In this document: piece after piece, positions 56,778 through 64,000 of the stretch | How the letters are laid out: each line of letters opens with the position of its first letter | How positions within the stretch are numbered: the first letter of the stretch is position 1 | Made by a program: the position numbers and the translations under genes | Assembly (NCBI GenBank): GCA_016125085.1 | Contig: WGMM01000013.1 | Coordinates: 62,001 to 126,000, forward strand | Length of the DNA stretch: 64,000 nt | Source of the DNA: a bacterium | Lineage (GTDB): Bacteria > Planctomycetota > Planctomycetia > Isosphaerales > Isosphaeraceae | Direction of reading: 5' to 3' | The notes under the pieces: model-generated | The model's database searches: none | Seen by the model: the letters and a program-made list of their open reading frames with translations, nothing else | Told to the model about the DNA's origin: nothing

Positions 56778-58517
56778 TCATTCTTTAGGTTTCAATTCCC
56801 GGGCCAGCTCTTCATGTATTCTTGCAAGATCGGGCTGCCCGCATTTCGAGCTGACACGCGCGATCGCTTCGTGCAGACCGACGTTCCTCGGATCGGCTTC
56901 GACTGCGGTCCGAAGATCTTTGAGAGCTTCGGTCAGTTGACCTTTCTCCTCGCGAATCCGACCTCGAATTGCGATCGCGGCAGGTCGATCGGGTGATTCG
57001 CTGAGAACCGAATCGACAAGATCGGACGCTTTCGCAAGGTTGGCAAGGCGTTCATCGTCTTTCGCTTTTTTTTCCAGGAGCAATCGAGCGAGAGTTTCGC
57101 GGGAATCGAAGTCTTCGGGAGATCCGGACCGGATCGATTCGAGCAATTTTTCGGCGAATGCGAACTCGCCGAAATCGATCGCCTTTCGCGCGAAAGCGTT
57201 CAGAAAAGACGCGGGACACGGCTTGCCGAAAGCCATGCGGTCTCTTTGCAGGATCGCTCGATCACGCGTCGGGCTATTTTGGGAGCTGAGTTTCAGGATC
57301 GGTTCGATCCAGATTTCGGAACACGGTAGACGGTCGTAATGTCGTTCGATTTCTTCCAGCGCATTCCATAGTCGCAGCGTACCCGAACGAAATTCTCGGT
57401 CGATGAGAGTTTTGGCGGCTTCGATTCGAATTTTCTCTGCGACATCGGGCGCTACGGGAACAGGAGGGTTATCGAGGGTTTCGAGAACGATCGACTCCTG
57501 ATTCATGAGGATCAGGGGCTCGGCCGAAGATTCGATATCAGCCTGGGATTTCGGTGCGAGCCATCGTTCACGCCACCGAACGAGATACGGGGCAAGCGTC
57601 GTCGGGATATCGCTGAACTGACCTTGTGCATATCTCAAAAGTGCGAGTTCCAGGCACCCCTGTTCTGTCGCGCGAATCGGTTCGAGAATGGATTCGCTCG
57701 CACGAAATTGACCCGTCTGTCGAAAAAACCGGCCGAGTTGTGCACGAGCGCGATCGGAAGTAACCGGATCCGCGACCGCAATGACCAGGCGGCTTTCGAA
57801 TTCGCGTTTCGAAGCATCATCGGTGATGCCGGCTTTCGAAAGAGCGAGAGCAGCGGTCAGCTGCAATTCACCGGTGCGTTCGCTGCCGTCGAAAGGGATG
57901 GATCGGACGAATCGGCGAGCTTCTTCGAACCTGCCTGCGTCGACAAGCATTTTGATGTAGCGGGAACGATTGGTATTGAGCGCCGATTCTGAGAGATTGA
58001 GGCGTTTCAGGAGAATCAGTTCGATGGCTGCATTATTCGCTTCTTCGGTCGCTTGCAAATACGAATCTTCGAGCCTGGCCAGTCGCTTCGACGAGAACCG
58101 AGATGATTCGATAGCTTGCGAAACGACCAGGCCCATCATCAATAGTGAAGGCAAGCAGATCGGGACGGCCATCAAAGCCCCGCCAAGCGACGCACCACGC
58201 TCTCTTCGTTTCGAAAGGCTGAATTTGCGGTTGCCGGAATCGCGCTGTATGCCTTTGCGCTCTTCCAATTGTGTCGAGGCGGCAAGCGAAATATCCTTCA
58301 CCAGAGCGGCCATCGCATTGGACACGCTCGGGGGCGGAGTCGTTTCGCCTCTGCTTTTCCAGGATTTCAGTAACGCGTAGATATCGCGAAGTCTTCGAGA
58401 TCTTTCGTGTTTTTTCCGCTCGTCGACGAGACGTTTCGATCGGGATGCGCCTTTGACTTCTCGCCGTTTTCGGCCGAACCAGGAAGCGAGTACGGAATGA
58501 TTTCGTCTGGAAGACAT
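56778..58517 (-). CDS. membrane-anchored TPR protein
   Basis: A 579-residue protein. A basic N-terminus (about 110 residues, many Arg and Lys) precedes one membrane segment near residues 114-135. The rest is helical with TPR-like units; the clearest are near the C-terminus, for example RPAAIAIRGRIREEKGQLTEAL followed by DLRTAVEADPRNVGLHEAIARV. It lies 27 bases downstream of the other TPR gene and the two appear distantly related. Expected to be a protein-binding scaffold on the outer face of the inner membrane. Confidence 0.75.
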   Translation of the reverse strand: MSSRRNHSVLASWFGRKRREVKGASRSKRLVDERKKHERSRRLRDIYALLKSWKSRGETTPPPSVSNAMAALVKDISLAASTQLEERKGIQRDSGNRKFSLSKRRERGASLGGALMAVPICLPSLLMMGLVVSQAIESSRFSSKRLARLEDSYLQATEEANNAAIELILLKRLNLSESALNTNRSRYIKMLVDAGRFEEARRFVRSIPFDGSERTGELQLTAALALSKAGITDDASKREFESRLVIAVADPVTSDRARAQLGRFFRQTGQFRASESILEPIRATEQGCLELALLRYAQGQFSDIPTTLAPYLVRWRERWLAPKSQADIESSAEPLILMNQESIVLETLDNPPVPVAPDVAEKIRIEAAKTLIDREFRSGTLRLWNALEEIERHYDRLPCSEIWIEPILKLSSQNSPTRDRAILQRDRMAFGKPCPASFLNAFARKAIDFGEFAFAEKLLESIRSGSPEDFDSRETLARLLLEKKAKDDERLANLAKASDLVDSVLSESPDRPAAIAIRGRIREEKGQLTEALKDLRTAVEADPRNVGLHEAIARVSSKCGQPDLARIHEELARELKPKE

Positions 58518-58544
58518 TGCGACATCGATTCCCGGAATCGGCTT

Positions 58545-61295
58545 TCAGGATTCGTTCGTTCCAGGTGCTTTTGAGACAGAGGAATCCGTCATGATCTTCA
58601 GTTCATCGTATCTTTTCTGGTGGGCGTCAGCCAGTTCGGAGAGACCGATTTTCCGGTAACAACTTGCCAGGGCTTCATGTATCTCCGGAACGTTCGGGTA
58701 GGCTTCCAGTGATTTCGTGAGATCCGGAATAGCTTCCTGGTATTTGCCGAGTCTCGTCAAAATCTGGCCTCGGGTCTCGAGAAATGTCGGTTCTTTCGGG
58801 TTGCGCTTCAGTACGGATTCGCTCAGAAGCAGAGCCCGGTTCAAGTCGACAGGTTCCAGTTTGTAGAGGAGGTTCGCCAGATTGTTCGAAGCGATGTCAT
58901 TCTCCGGAGAGATTTTGATCGCATTTTCGAGAAACTCACGGGCTTCGTCGTTTTGTTGATTCTGGCGGAGAATCGAAGCCCAGAACACGTAATCGTCAGC
59001 GTCGAAAGATGCTTTCCGGGTCGCGTACAGATTACGGCAGAGTTTCAGCAATGCTGGCCGGAGAGGACCTTTCCTCAACAATTGCCGTTTGATGGCAGCT
59101 TCGAAATCCTGGCTGAGTTCGCCGCCTTCGAGAAGGGCACCTAGAACTTCGATGTCCTGATCGGTATTCTCCGGAAATTCGTGGATTCGCGTGACGATGC
59201 GGATCAGATCGATTTTTTCGCTCAGTGATTTATGGATGGCCGCGTCCTGCGACGAATCTGCCATTTGCCGGACATACGACTCAGCATCGGGAAATTCGCC
59301 TGCCAGTGCGAGCGATATCGCATAGCGAATGCGGAATTTCCGGTCCATCTCCAGTTCCGAGGGCGTACTCCGAAAATGACGTATCATCGCCAGAGCGTGG
59401 GATTTCCGAAGCACATCGTCACCTCTTCCGAAAGCGGCCTGGGCCAGAAAAAAGTGGCCTTGAGGCCAGTACTCGAGGTGAGGTACCAGGAGAGCCGTCA
59501 TTGAACGGATATCACCGATCGCCGCCAAACCCTCAGCGAGTCGCTCCAGAATATCGTAACGGGTGGGAGACGATGCGAATCCTGTACGAAGTTCCGAAAG
59601 ATATCGATAAAAAAGGGTTCGGTTCGTGACAGGATCACGTTCGTATTCACGGAGGATTTCGTTGGCAATGAACAGGTGGGCATCGGGCTGATTTCCGCCT
59701 GCGGGAGATGCCAGTAAACGCTGCAATCGGAACCCATGGGTCACTTCCACTCGATTCCGGGATTTCGTGTAAAGCCTGGCGACCTGGTACTGGTTGTCAG
59801 GTGTGGCGTTCTCGAAACAGGAACGCTGCGCAGAAATCAATGCGGCAGCCGAGTTCCCCGCGTTATCGTACTGCCGAGAGCTTTTGAGGTAGAAAGAGTA
59901 GGATTCGAGCTTGTCGATTTCGGAAGCCCGGATGACAAGAAGGATCGTCGATACGAAAAATGCGGTAGCCGGGAGTGCGGCCAAAAGCGGCTCGATTTTG
60001 AGACGCCGCTGCTCGACCAGGTCCCCTTCCGCGTTCAGGCAACGCCTGGGAATCGAGAAGAACCAGATCAGGATTCGCAGGAAAAGATTGCCGAGAGACC
60101 CCGTCCTGATGACTGCGGGATTCGATTCGGTGTCGAGCGGAACCCCGACTTCGACATGTTCGTCATCGATCACACCGGTTCCGGCAAGTTCGGAATGATC
60201 CAGGAGTTTCTGAAGGCGTCCGGAGATGGAGGATGCTTGAGAAATCTCCGGTTCCCGATGTGGATCGTCCCGAGATTCATTCGATACCAGGGCATCCTGA
60301 TGAAAATCGGCTGAGGAGGTCTCCGTAGCGATATCTTCCGACGATACGGGCCGAGTGCGAAAAGGAGAATCGGCAAGTTGAGCGGCGGATATCACGGAGT
60401 AATCGTCAGAATGATCGGATCGCTCAGGAATTGGTTGAGCTTCCTCCGGGGTGATATTGTCCGAAATCTTGCGAGCGATCGCCCCCGTCCCGATTTTCAG
60501 GTCATCTGTGTCATGTATCGAAGGAGCCGAGTTGATCGAACCGGAAGTCAGGTCACGATCCGAAGAGTACGAATCCTGGTTACGGTCGCGTAACAGTTTC
60601 CTCTTTGGAGCGACGGCGAAATCGTCAATGATTTCGTCCGGATGTTCATCCGGCCGAAATTTCGCGACGACCCATCGCAAGGGGTAGAACGGAAGAAGAA
60701 GTATGTCCCGCCAGGTCAGATGTCTGCCATCCGAGACCTTATCGGCGATGGCCACTCCACCCACTGCGAAATGATCGTCATCGAAGTTCCTGTCGAACGG
60801 ATCGAGCGGCTCCAGGATCGGCTCATTCGGATCGCCTGACGAATCTCCCGATAAATTCGGTACTTGAGTCGTCCGAAAATCGCTGCCGGAGGCGCTTCGG
60901 GATGCTCTTGAACGGGCGGATCCTTCCGATGGGAACTTGGTGCTGACAGCCTTCGTTTCGATGACTCGAGGCTGATCAGGAGAATTCGGTCGAAAATCGG
61001 CAACGCTGTCGATGGCACGGAATCGAATCGGGGCGGTCGAGTCGATCTGGTCGGCAGGATCGATCAACTCGAAACCTGATTCCGAAAATTGGTCGGAACT
61101 CCGTCGTTGAGCGAAAAAATCGCGGATTCTCGCGAAAAGCGAGCGTGGCTTTCCACCCGGATCGACTTCGAATTCCGTGCCGACCTCGAACTCGTCGGGC
61201 CATGACATTTCCCGGTCCAAAAGCCCGGAGTCTTCCGGACCCTCGGGGTGGTCGGATCGATCAACGATTTCGAAATCGTCCGGCGAATCTGCCAT
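58545..61295 (-). CDS. large membrane-anchored TPR protein
   Basis: A 916-residue protein from the ATG at 61295, preferred over the GTG at 61304 because GGAGG is at the better spacing. The first 400 residues are an acidic, Ser/Asp-rich low-complexity region with little predicted structure. A membrane segment follows near residue 450 (ATAFFVSTILLVI). The remaining ~450 residues form repeated helix pairs of TPR type, including NDIASNNLANLLYKLEP and FLETRGQILTRLGKYQEAIP. It appears co-transcribed with the exosortase-like gene and the second TPR gene. Confidence 0.75.
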   Translation of the reverse strand: MADSPDDFEIVDRSDHPEGPEDSGLLDREMSWPDEFEVGTEFEVDPGGKPRSLFARIRDFFAQRRSSDQFSESGFELIDPADQIDSTAPIRFRAIDSVADFRPNSPDQPRVIETKAVSTKFPSEGSARSRASRSASGSDFRTTQVPNLSGDSSGDPNEPILEPLDPFDRNFDDDHFAVGGVAIADKVSDGRHLTWRDILLLPFYPLRWVVAKFRPDEHPDEIIDDFAVAPKRKLLRDRNQDSYSSDRDLTSGSINSAPSIHDTDDLKIGTGAIARKISDNITPEEAQPIPERSDHSDDYSVISAAQLADSPFRTRPVSSEDIATETSSADFHQDALVSNESRDDPHREPEISQASSISGRLQKLLDHSELAGTGVIDDEHVEVGVPLDTESNPAVIRTGSLGNLFLRILIWFFSIPRRCLNAEGDLVEQRRLKIEPLLAALPATAFFVSTILLVIRASEIDKLESYSFYLKSSRQYDNAGNSAAALISAQRSCFENATPDNQYQVARLYTKSRNRVEVTHGFRLQRLLASPAGGNQPDAHLFIANEILREYERDPVTNRTLFYRYLSELRTGFASSPTRYDILERLAEGLAAIGDIRSMTALLVPHLEYWPQGHFFLAQAAFGRGDDVLRKSHALAMIRHFRSTPSELEMDRKFRIRYAISLALAGEFPDAESYVRQMADSSQDAAIHKSLSEKIDLIRIVTRIHEFPENTDQDIEVLGALLEGGELSQDFEAAIKRQLLRKGPLRPALLKLCRNLYATRKASFDADDYVFWASILRQNQQNDEAREFLENAIKISPENDIASNNLANLLYKLEPVDLNRALLLSESVLKRNPKEPTFLETRGQILTRLGKYQEAIPDLTKSLEAYPNVPEIHEALASCYRKIGLSELADAHQKRYDELKIMTDSSVSKAPGTNES

Positions 61296-61405
61296 AAGTC
61301 TCACATCCTCCGGTCCGCATGTCCGAATCCCCGTAACCGCAGCTTCAGCTAACGGGACGAGGACCTGAGAAAGCGACAGATGTCGTCGAACCGGTCAAGA
61401 GTGAT

Positions 61406-63058
61406 TCACTCGGTCGTACGCAGTTTCTCGGGAAGGCTGATTTCGAAGGCTGTCCGAACCAGTTCATCCAGCTGCTGGGATTCAGCGGACGACAGAGGAC
61501 CGAAGCTTTCGAGAGCGACTTCAGTCATATAATAGCCTTTTTGCCTCGGTTTGCGGAAGAACATGCCCTGGAAAAACTCCCAGAGGATGCTTTCCTGAAC
61601 GGATCTGGCCGATGCTGGCAACAATCCGTTCTCTCGATCCGTCAAGGACGAAATCTGATAGACGAGAATGCAATGTTCACCAGTAGGTAAAACGAATTCG
61701 TTGAAGACATAGGATAAACCACGGGCGGGATCGTTCACGACACGTTGCGCGGCAAAGGTCCAGCCAGCCAGCTGAAAATCCTGATATCGGTCGTACCAGC
61801 TCTCGTACGGCCCCAGGAAGGCGACGCGAGCCAGATTTTCGCCGGATGCATAGTATGCGTTGACGATCTGGGAATCCCGACTGGGAACGAGCGTATCCAT
61901 CAATGACTTCTTATCGGTCTTCGCCCATCTTCCGATGCGATCCGGGAAAAAGCTTCTTTCGGTCGATGTCGCTATGGATTTCCAGGCGGTTTGGAGCTTT
62001 TCGTCCGAGCTTCTTCGGCTCAGGTTCAATCCAGCGTCGAGGAACGCCACGACCATGGCAGCGACACCGATCCCGATAAACGCTGCTGCAGGCAAAACTC
62101 GAGGTTCGGATTCTTCCGCTTCGTCATTGGCCGAATCTGTCGCTTCGGTTTTGATTTCCGTTTTCCGGGCATTGCGTTTTCGGTCGCGAGCGAACCATGC
62201 GAACGGATTGAAAATGCCCAGGACAAGCCAGAGTTGGTCCGTACTGACAAGCAGGATCAAGCCTATCAATAATACGAACAGGGGATATGCCCAGAGATTT
62301 TCGAGAAATCCACCGGAGTTTTGTCTGGATGCGACCCCGTAGCTTTGGAATCCGGAGAGCGTCGCTGCCCAGAACCATCCCGAAACCGTCATCAGAAGCA
62401 CATGAAGCATGCTTCGCTTGAGATAAACGGCTAAGGCCGCACCCAGTATGGCGCCAAGCCTGAGCCCGGGCAGTCGACCGTCAGGCAATCCGACCAGGAC
62501 CTCACCGCCCAGCGTTCGAATCTCCCTGCCCTGGGGAGCGTTGAGCACGGAATGCGAATCGAGGCGGTCACTGACAAGCCGCGTCAGATATAGTGTCAAC
62601 CGGTTTTCGAATCTCGCAGTGATATTGTCGTCAACCGGCCAGAGGCAGCAAGTCGCTGCGAGGGCTACGAAAAGACTTCGTAACGGCTTCCTTGGCGAGA
62701 CCATGAGATTCGTAACGCTGAACGTAAGGGCAAATGCGATCGCTGCCGGCCACCGTGAAGGTGACAGGAGAAGGAGAATGAGGCTCAGTGTCGCTACGGC
62801 CAGTGTCACTGCGACCGCCGTATCGTTCGGACCCTCATAGGCGGTGGATAACCACGAACTGGCTTCGTCCGGGCTCATCCGATCCACTCTTTGACGTTCC
62901 CGACGCCAGTGCAGAATCGGACAAGCGACGAGAAATGCGACAGCCAGAGCGTAGGCGACGCGATATATCCCGCCAGATGGCCCAAAGGACAGGTTCACGC
63001 TTATGGCTGCTGCTGCAAGCGTCAGCAGCGTTCCTGCAATGGTTTTGGTTCGAAACAT
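61406..63058 (-). CDS. exosortase/EpsI-like polytopic membrane protein
   Basis: A 550-residue protein with about nine membrane segments in the first 290 residues and a soluble C-terminus. The stretch REIRTLGGEVLVGLPDGRLPGLR at residues 178-200 has the spacing of the exosortase active-site entry, but the usual Cys of the CSGLRS motif is replaced by Leu196 while Gly-Leu-Arg remains. The C-terminal part starts FFPDRIGRWAKTD and has YYASG and LAGWTF segments like the EpsI/DUF3485 domain of exosortase systems, an architecture resembling planctomycete exosortase U. Two TPR genes follow. Assignment is tentative. Confidence 0.55.
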   Translation of the reverse strand: MFRTKTIAGTLLTLAAAAISVNLSFGPSGGIYRVAYALAVAFLVACPILHWRRERQRVDRMSPDEASSWLSTAYEGPNDTAVAVTLAVATLSLILLLLSPSRWPAAIAFALTFSVTNLMVSPRKPLRSLFVALAATCCLWPVDDNITARFENRLTLYLTRLVSDRLDSHSVLNAPQGREIRTLGGEVLVGLPDGRLPGLRLGAILGAALAVYLKRSMLHVLLMTVSGWFWAATLSGFQSYGVASRQNSGGFLENLWAYPLFVLLIGLILLVSTDQLWLVLGIFNPFAWFARDRKRNARKTEIKTEATDSANDEAEESEPRVLPAAAFIGIGVAAMVVAFLDAGLNLSRRSSDEKLQTAWKSIATSTERSFFPDRIGRWAKTDKKSLMDTLVPSRDSQIVNAYYASGENLARVAFLGPYESWYDRYQDFQLAGWTFAAQRVVNDPARGLSYVFNEFVLPTGEHCILVYQISSLTDRENGLLPASARSVQESILWEFFQGMFFRKPRQKGYYMTEVALESFGPLSSAESQQLDELVRTAFEISLPEKLRTTE

Positions 63059-63103
63059 AGGATGAGATTACGCGTGGTGAGATGGTCACGTCCGCAGATG
63101 GAA

Positions 63104-63192
63104 CGGAGGAGGAGGGATTCGAACCCTCGGTACGGAGTGAACCGTACACCGGTTTTCGAAACCGGCCCTTTCAACCACTCAGGCACCCCTCC
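63104..63192 (-). tRNA. tRNA-Ser (anticodon CGA)
   Basis: An 89-nt tRNA read on the minus strand. The acceptor 5' strand GGAGGGG pairs with CTCCTCC including one G-U pair, and a G discriminator follows. The D arm is CCTGAGTGG-type, the anticodon stem CCGGT/ACCGG holds loop TTCGAAA giving anticodon CGA, a long variable arm carries GTACGG/CCGTAC, and the T arm is GAGGG-TTCGAAT-CCCTC. CCA is not encoded. It begins 12 bases after the tadA stop on the same strand. Confidence 0.95.
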
Positions 63193-63204
63193 GACACCCA
63201 GATC

Positions 63205-63690
63205 CTATACGGAACCATGCCGGTTTTGCAACCTGAGATGACGAAAAAAATCGTCGAGGAGGATTCGGCTTTCTTTCCGCATCAATCCTTCCCGGATTCG
63301 GATTCGATGGTTCAGTCGAAAATCGTCCGTGATCCGGTACACGCTGCGGCAACCGCCGAAACGTTCGTCACGCGCACCGAAAACCAGCGATTCGACGCGT
63401 GCCGCGACCAGGGAGCCGGCACACATGACGCAGGGCTCGAGCGTCACATAAAGAGTCGTTCCTTCGAAACCATGTCGGCCAAGTTGCGCCGACGATTCCG
63501 ACAGCACGATCATCTCCGCATGGGCCAGACCAGAATTACGACCTTCGACCTGATTGCCCGCGGCGGATATGATTCGTCCCGCTTTTGCCATGACGGCTCC
63601 GACCGGAACCTCGCCAAGGCCTGCGGCTTCATGTGCCATTCGCACAGCTTCTCTCATGCACTCAAGGTCGAAATCGTCCCACATGCACAT
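63205..63690 (-). CDS. tadA: tRNA adenosine(34) deaminase TadA
   Basis: A 161-residue zinc deaminase that converts A34 to inosine in tRNA-Arg(ACG). The HAE motif gives His57 and catalytic Glu59 (LAHAEM), and PCVMCAG gives Cys87 and Cys90. FGARDERFGG and the C-terminal helix complete the fold. Two start codons six bases apart are possible (63690 and 63684). It lies directly upstream of tRNA-Ser(CGA) and may share its transcript. Confidence 0.94.
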   Translation of the reverse strand: MCMWDDFDLECMREAVRMAHEAAGLGEVPVGAVMAKAGRIISAAGNQVEGRNSGLAHAEMIVLSESSAQLGRHGFEGTTLYVTLEPCVMCAGSLVAARVESLVFGARDERFGGCRSVYRITDDFRLNHRIRIREGLMRKESRILLDDFFRHLRLQNRHGSV

Positions 63691-64000
63691 GAACTCGTCT
63701 GATCGGATCCGGTCTTGAGGCTAAGGGCGGCGTCTCGGTCTCGACCAGCAGTTACTGCCGTGCCGCACTTCCGAGGATAGCGGTTCGGATTACCATGCAC
63801 AAGCAGCGGGGCAAGTTCATGACCGATGATAAATTCCGTTCTATCGGGAGTATGCGGATTTCGAGCCAGCCAGAACGCCCCCTTTGTGATTGTCATGTTT
63901 TTTTCGTTTTACAGCTTGATCGCAAATTCGGCGACCTGTTTAATCAGGCGAGTCCGTAAGATCGATGTGCGTTCCGGCGAAATTTCGCAGAAATGACCGA
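63691..64000. other. upstream region of tadA to window edge
   Basis: No gene is accepted here. An open frame of 80 codons overlapping tadA on the minus strand has no RBS or protein-like composition. A T-rich patch at about 63892-63910 is the only compositional anomaly. Confidence 0.4.

Noticed and set aside
63654-63896. 80-codon minus-strand open frame upstream of tadA
   Set aside because: Overlaps tadA, no ribosome-binding site, no recognisable family.

Overview
The window looks like chromosome of a planctomycete (Planctomycetota). The strongest pointer is a complete bacterial microcompartment (BMC) locus of the planctomycete/verrucomicrobial type. It is supported by an Hsp70 with a DUF3731-like C-terminus, DUF1080 and Gfo/Idh/MocA genes, several long proline- or glutamine-rich secreted proteins, an exosortase-like gene next to TPR proteins, and lipid A genes implying a Gram-negative envelope. 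No rRNA, phage, insertion sequence or CRISPR array is visible. One tRNA is present.

Layout. 0-12 kb: an edge-truncated coiled-coil membrane protein, an SGNH esterase, two hypotheticals, a short repeat cluster, an Hsp70-like ATPase, a DUF1080 protein, an M24 peptidase, a small membrane TPR protein, an AstE/AspA-type deacylase and a signal-peptide-bearing methyltransferase. 12-24 kb: a HEAT-repeat exported protein, an ABC-F ATPase, a Gfo/Idh protein lacking the usual EKP lysine, a lipoprotein gene broken by one in-frame TGA, a YfaP-like membrane protein, larB, nnrD and a HAD hydrolase. 24-34 kb: recQ, the lipid A pair lpxD-lpxI, an N,N-dimethylformamidase-like protein, and a divergent coupled pair of amide/urea-type binding protein and chemoreceptor. 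34-43 kb: about 1 kb of gene-free repetitive DNA, a PPP-type phosphoesterase, a choloylglycine-hydrolase-family enzyme, a PCD gene, panB, two polytopic glycosyltransferase-like proteins and a second Gfo/Idh protein.

The BMC locus (43.26-53.66 kb, all minus strand) runs deoR, pduL, three BMC-H genes, ackA, BMC-P, aldehyde dehydrogenase, BMC-P, an orphan protein, BMC-P, class II aldolase, LDH/MDH and a class I aldolase-like protein. It has a candidate operator upstream of deoR and an intrinsic terminator after the last gene. The expected chemistry is cleavage of a 6-deoxyhexulose phosphate (fuculose-1-P or rhamnulose-1-P) to DHAP and lactaldehyde, then oxidation to lactyl-CoA, conversion to lactyl-phosphate and phosphorylation of ADP. 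NAD is recycled by the dehydrogenase. Predicted encapsulation helices are visible on PduL (N-terminal), the aldehyde dehydrogenase (N-terminal), the class II aldolase (C-terminal) and, less conventionally, the class I aldolase-like protein (C-terminal).

53.7-64 kb: mutM with a foldable leader, a histidine kinase whose sensor carries a CX3CH heme-like motif, an operon of an exosortase/EpsI-like membrane protein and two TPR proteins, and tadA immediately upstream of tRNA-Ser(CGA). Most visible novelty lies in variations on known systems: the class I aldolase tail, the orphan BMC protein, the exosortase-like protein without catalytic residues, and the binding protein-chemoreceptor pair.
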